Positions 53,980 to 55,852 of a stretch of 55,852 bases of DNA are shown here, piece after piece. A program made the translations under genes and the position numbers. Below the pieces are notes generated by a model. The model saw only the letters and a list, made by a program, of their open reading frames with translations, was not told the DNA's origin and did no database searches. Positions within the stretch are counted from its first letter, which is position 1; each line of letters starts with the position of its first letter. Origin of the DNA: Helicobacter cetorum (GTDB taxonomy: Bacteria; Campylobacterota; Campylobacteria; Campylobacterales; DZAY01); the NCBI GenBank assembly GCA_022729735.1, contig DZAY01000001.1:135949-191800 (forward strand), read 5' to 3'.

Positions 53980-55852
53980 ACTTCCTTTTTTTAAATTACA
54001 TACTGAGTGAACTATTTGTAAGTTATTATTTTCATCTTTTCCACCTTTAGAAAGAGGGATAATATGGTCAATATGTATTTCATCAGAAGATGCAATAATT
54101 TTATTATTACAAAGAGGACATAAATTATTTTGTTGTTTAAGTTTAATAGTTTTTTCTTTTTCAGTTAATGTAATTTTCCTTTTATGTGGTGTATATATAT
54201 CTATAAAATTTTGAATTTTAGATTTATATTCTTCTGTATTACTTGTTGAATGAATATTATTTATAAGAATCTCAAAAAACTCTTTTATATCATTTAACAT
54301 ATTTTTTTCTCTATGTTCTATTATGATATTTTGATTTACATTAGATAACAAAACATAAAAAAGATAAAAAGTATATTTTTTTCGTGTTAAGCCTTTATTT
54401 TGAGTTATTTTATCAAGACTTTTTCCTAAAGTGTTAATATTTTCATCTATGGAAATCAATAAAGCTTCTATTTTTTTAAACATTTTTTGAATGTTTTTTA
54501 GTGATTTTTTAAATTTTTCTTTTTCTATTTCATTATAATTTACAATATCTTTTAATGCTTTAGTTACATTTTGTTTGCCAAATTTTGATTGTAATCGTAT
54601 AACTATTTTTTCATTTTTTATATGAATATCAAGAATATCTAATAAGCTTAAACTATTTTTATAGTAATCAATATGCGCTAAAATAGTGTATATTTCTTCA
54701 TTTTCCATTCTTTTATCATTTCGTTTAAAATATGCCCAATGATAAATATCTTTAAAATATGAATTGTTAGAATTTACTTTTATTAAATCAGTAATTTCTT
54801 TATCTAAATAGGAATTCCACATTTCAAATGAATTTTCATCTATTGGATATGGTTTTAAATTTAATCTCAAAAATAAGTTAATAGGGTCAAAATCAGGATT
54901 ATCTTCTTCTGAAATTTTAATAATAGTTAAACTATTATCCCAAATACTATCTTGTTGTTCTTGTGTTAAATCTTGGAAGTTTTTACCATTTAAATCACTT
55001 AATATTTTTAATCCACTAAGCTTAAATTTTTGTTTTTTAGTCTCTTCTAATTGACCAGTTTCGTTTTGATATTTTTGATTTAAAAAACCTAAAATTGATA
55101 ATATTCTTTGTTGTCCATCTATAACTTCTGAAATACCATTCTTTCCTTCATATACAAATATTGGGGGAAGTTTTATATCTAATAAAATTGATTCTATAAT
55201 ACCTGAAGATTTTACATTATTAATAACCTCATTTCTTTGATATGATGGTCTTACTAGATATTTACCATTTTTAATATGTTCAAGAAAAGATTCTATATGA
55301 GCTTCTTCTTTATGAACTCTAATAGGTTTTTCTAAATTACTTTGAGCAGTGTTTAATCCAAAATTTAAACTTTCTTTACTTTTGATATAAATTTCATTTA
55401 AATCATTCATTAATTCAATATTTTTATGTTTTAAAATATCAGTCAATATAGTTAAAAATAATTCAAATTTATATGGTTTATGCATATAATTTATATCGCT
55501 TATATAAAAAAATTCTTTTTTTTCATCTATATTTTTAATAAATAAGTGTTTATATTGAATAACAAGATTTAAATCTACTTCTTCTTGCTCCATAATTGAT
55601 AGTAGCCAATAAAATACAACTGCTAACTCTTTGTTTATTTTATAAAAATAATCTTTTTCAAGTAATTCATAAACTACATTATAAATTAATATTATTTTTG
55701 AATTAAAGTTGCTAATAATCTCTTCAACATTATTTTCTATTTCTAAGCTATCAAAAATACTTTTTAAAAGAGATGGTTTTGATAGATATTTTTTTATAGG
55801 ACATAAATGTATTACATAAAGTTTTCTAAAAACTTTCTTTAACTCTTCAATA
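53971..55852 (-). CDS. DUF262-HNH nuclease (GmrSD-like), 5' end outside window
   Basis: The frame is open from the window edge to TAA 53971. The ATG at 55593 is internal, because 86 further codons of protein-like helical sequence precede it (for example VFRKLYVIHLCPIKKYL). The DUF262 motif YEGKNGISEVIDGQQRILSI is the ParB-like NTP-hydrolysis core. The C-terminus is an HNH nuclease with zinc ligands CPLCNNK and IDHIIPLSKGGKDENNNLQI. Such fusions restrict modified or foreign DNA, as in GmrSD/BrxU-type systems. Confidence 0.85.
   Translation of the reverse strand, partial: IEELKKVFRKLYVIHLCPIKKYLSKPSLLKSIFDSLEIENNVEEIISNFNSKIILIYNVVYELLEKDYFYKINKELAVVFYWLLSIMEQEEVDLNLVIQYKHLFIKNIDEKKEFFYISDINYMHKPYKFELFLTILTDILKHKNIELMNDLNEIYIKSKESLNFGLNTAQSNLEKPIRVHKEEAHIESFLEHIKNGKYLVRPSYQRNEVINNVKSSGIIESILLDIKLPPIFVYEGKNGISEVIDGQQRILSILGFLNQKYQNETGQLEETKKQKFKLSGLKILSDLNGKNFQDLTQEQQDSIWDNSLTIIKISEEDNPDFDPINLFLRLNLKPYPIDENSFEMWNSYLDKEITDLIKVNSNNSYFKDIYHWAYFKRNDKRMENEEIYTILAHIDYYKNSLSLLDILDIHIKNEKIVIRLQSKFGKQNVTKALKDIVNYNEIEKEKFKKSLKNIQKMFKKIEALLISIDENINTLGKSLDKITQNKGLTRKKYTFYLFYVLLSNVNQNIIIEHREKNMLNDIKEFFEILINNIHSTSNTEEYKSKIQNFIDIYTPHKRKITLTEKEKTIKLKQQNNLCPLCNNKIIASSDEIHIDHIIPLSKGGKDENNNLQIVHSVCNLKKGSKS

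Noticed and set aside
1-55852. tRNA, rRNA or intact insertion sequence
   Set aside because: No cloverleaf-like, ribosomal or transposase sequences were recognised in any intergenic region.

Overview
The window comes from a low-G+C Gram-negative bacterium, most likely a Campylobacterota member of the Sulfurimonas/Arcobacter/Thiovulum kind. This rests on the family signature of the proteins, the slyD-fabD-mtn order that I recall from Campylobacter, CcoG next to a NifA-type regulator, and the dense AT-rich gene packing. The genus is inference. No rRNA or tRNA gene was seen.

Layout. 1-5215 (+): the end of a cadherin-like surface protein, a large fusion of a periplasmic binding domain to an MscS channel, and a TolC-family protein, closed by a two-way terminator. 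5249-13043 (-): a tightly overlapping chemotaxis operon (response regulator, cheY, cheW, a small STAS-like gene, cheA, cheR, a histidine-kinase-like gene lacking its phospho-acceptor His, cheD, cheB). 13058-18188 (-): smpB, htpX, an intact HepT/MntA toxin-antitoxin pair, argF, a solitary TRAP-type binding protein and ychF. 18304-29425: housekeeping genes (hpf, a SurA-like chaperone, a dapD homologue missing the usual catalytic residues, mobA, a yebC-family gene, slyD, a degenerate sigma-54-activator-like gene, fabD, a nitrilase-family gene, mtn), a YefM/YoeB pair, sixA, a split Kef-type antiporter and prmC.

29426-36255 is a large CRISPR array with 64 identical 30-bp repeats, 62 ordinary spacers and no cas gene in the window. 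Its leader-distal end is unusual. Blocks of 400, 1822 and 241 bp of apparently foreign coding DNA sit where spacers should be, and the array ends at a degenerate repeat at 36226. The last two blocks carry a 48-bp inverted repeat and homologous coding fragments on opposite strands.

36548-41176 holds a DEAD-box RNA helicase and then a restriction-modification island: a putative nuclease, an EVE/PUA-like protein, a C5-cytosine methyltransferase and a small DUF6471-like regulator. 41272-45765 (-) is a nitrogen-fixation-associated cluster (NifA-like activator, aldo/keto reductase, FAD protein, NifT) divergent from ccoG. 47440-53687 carries an MntA antitoxin with a decayed hepT, a rhodanese, an AhpD-like protein, a TauE-family permease, a hybrid histidine kinase, a radical SAM/SPASM protein, moaC and a YqeY gene. 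The right edge is a DUF262-HNH (GmrSD-like) nuclease whose reading frame runs off the window.
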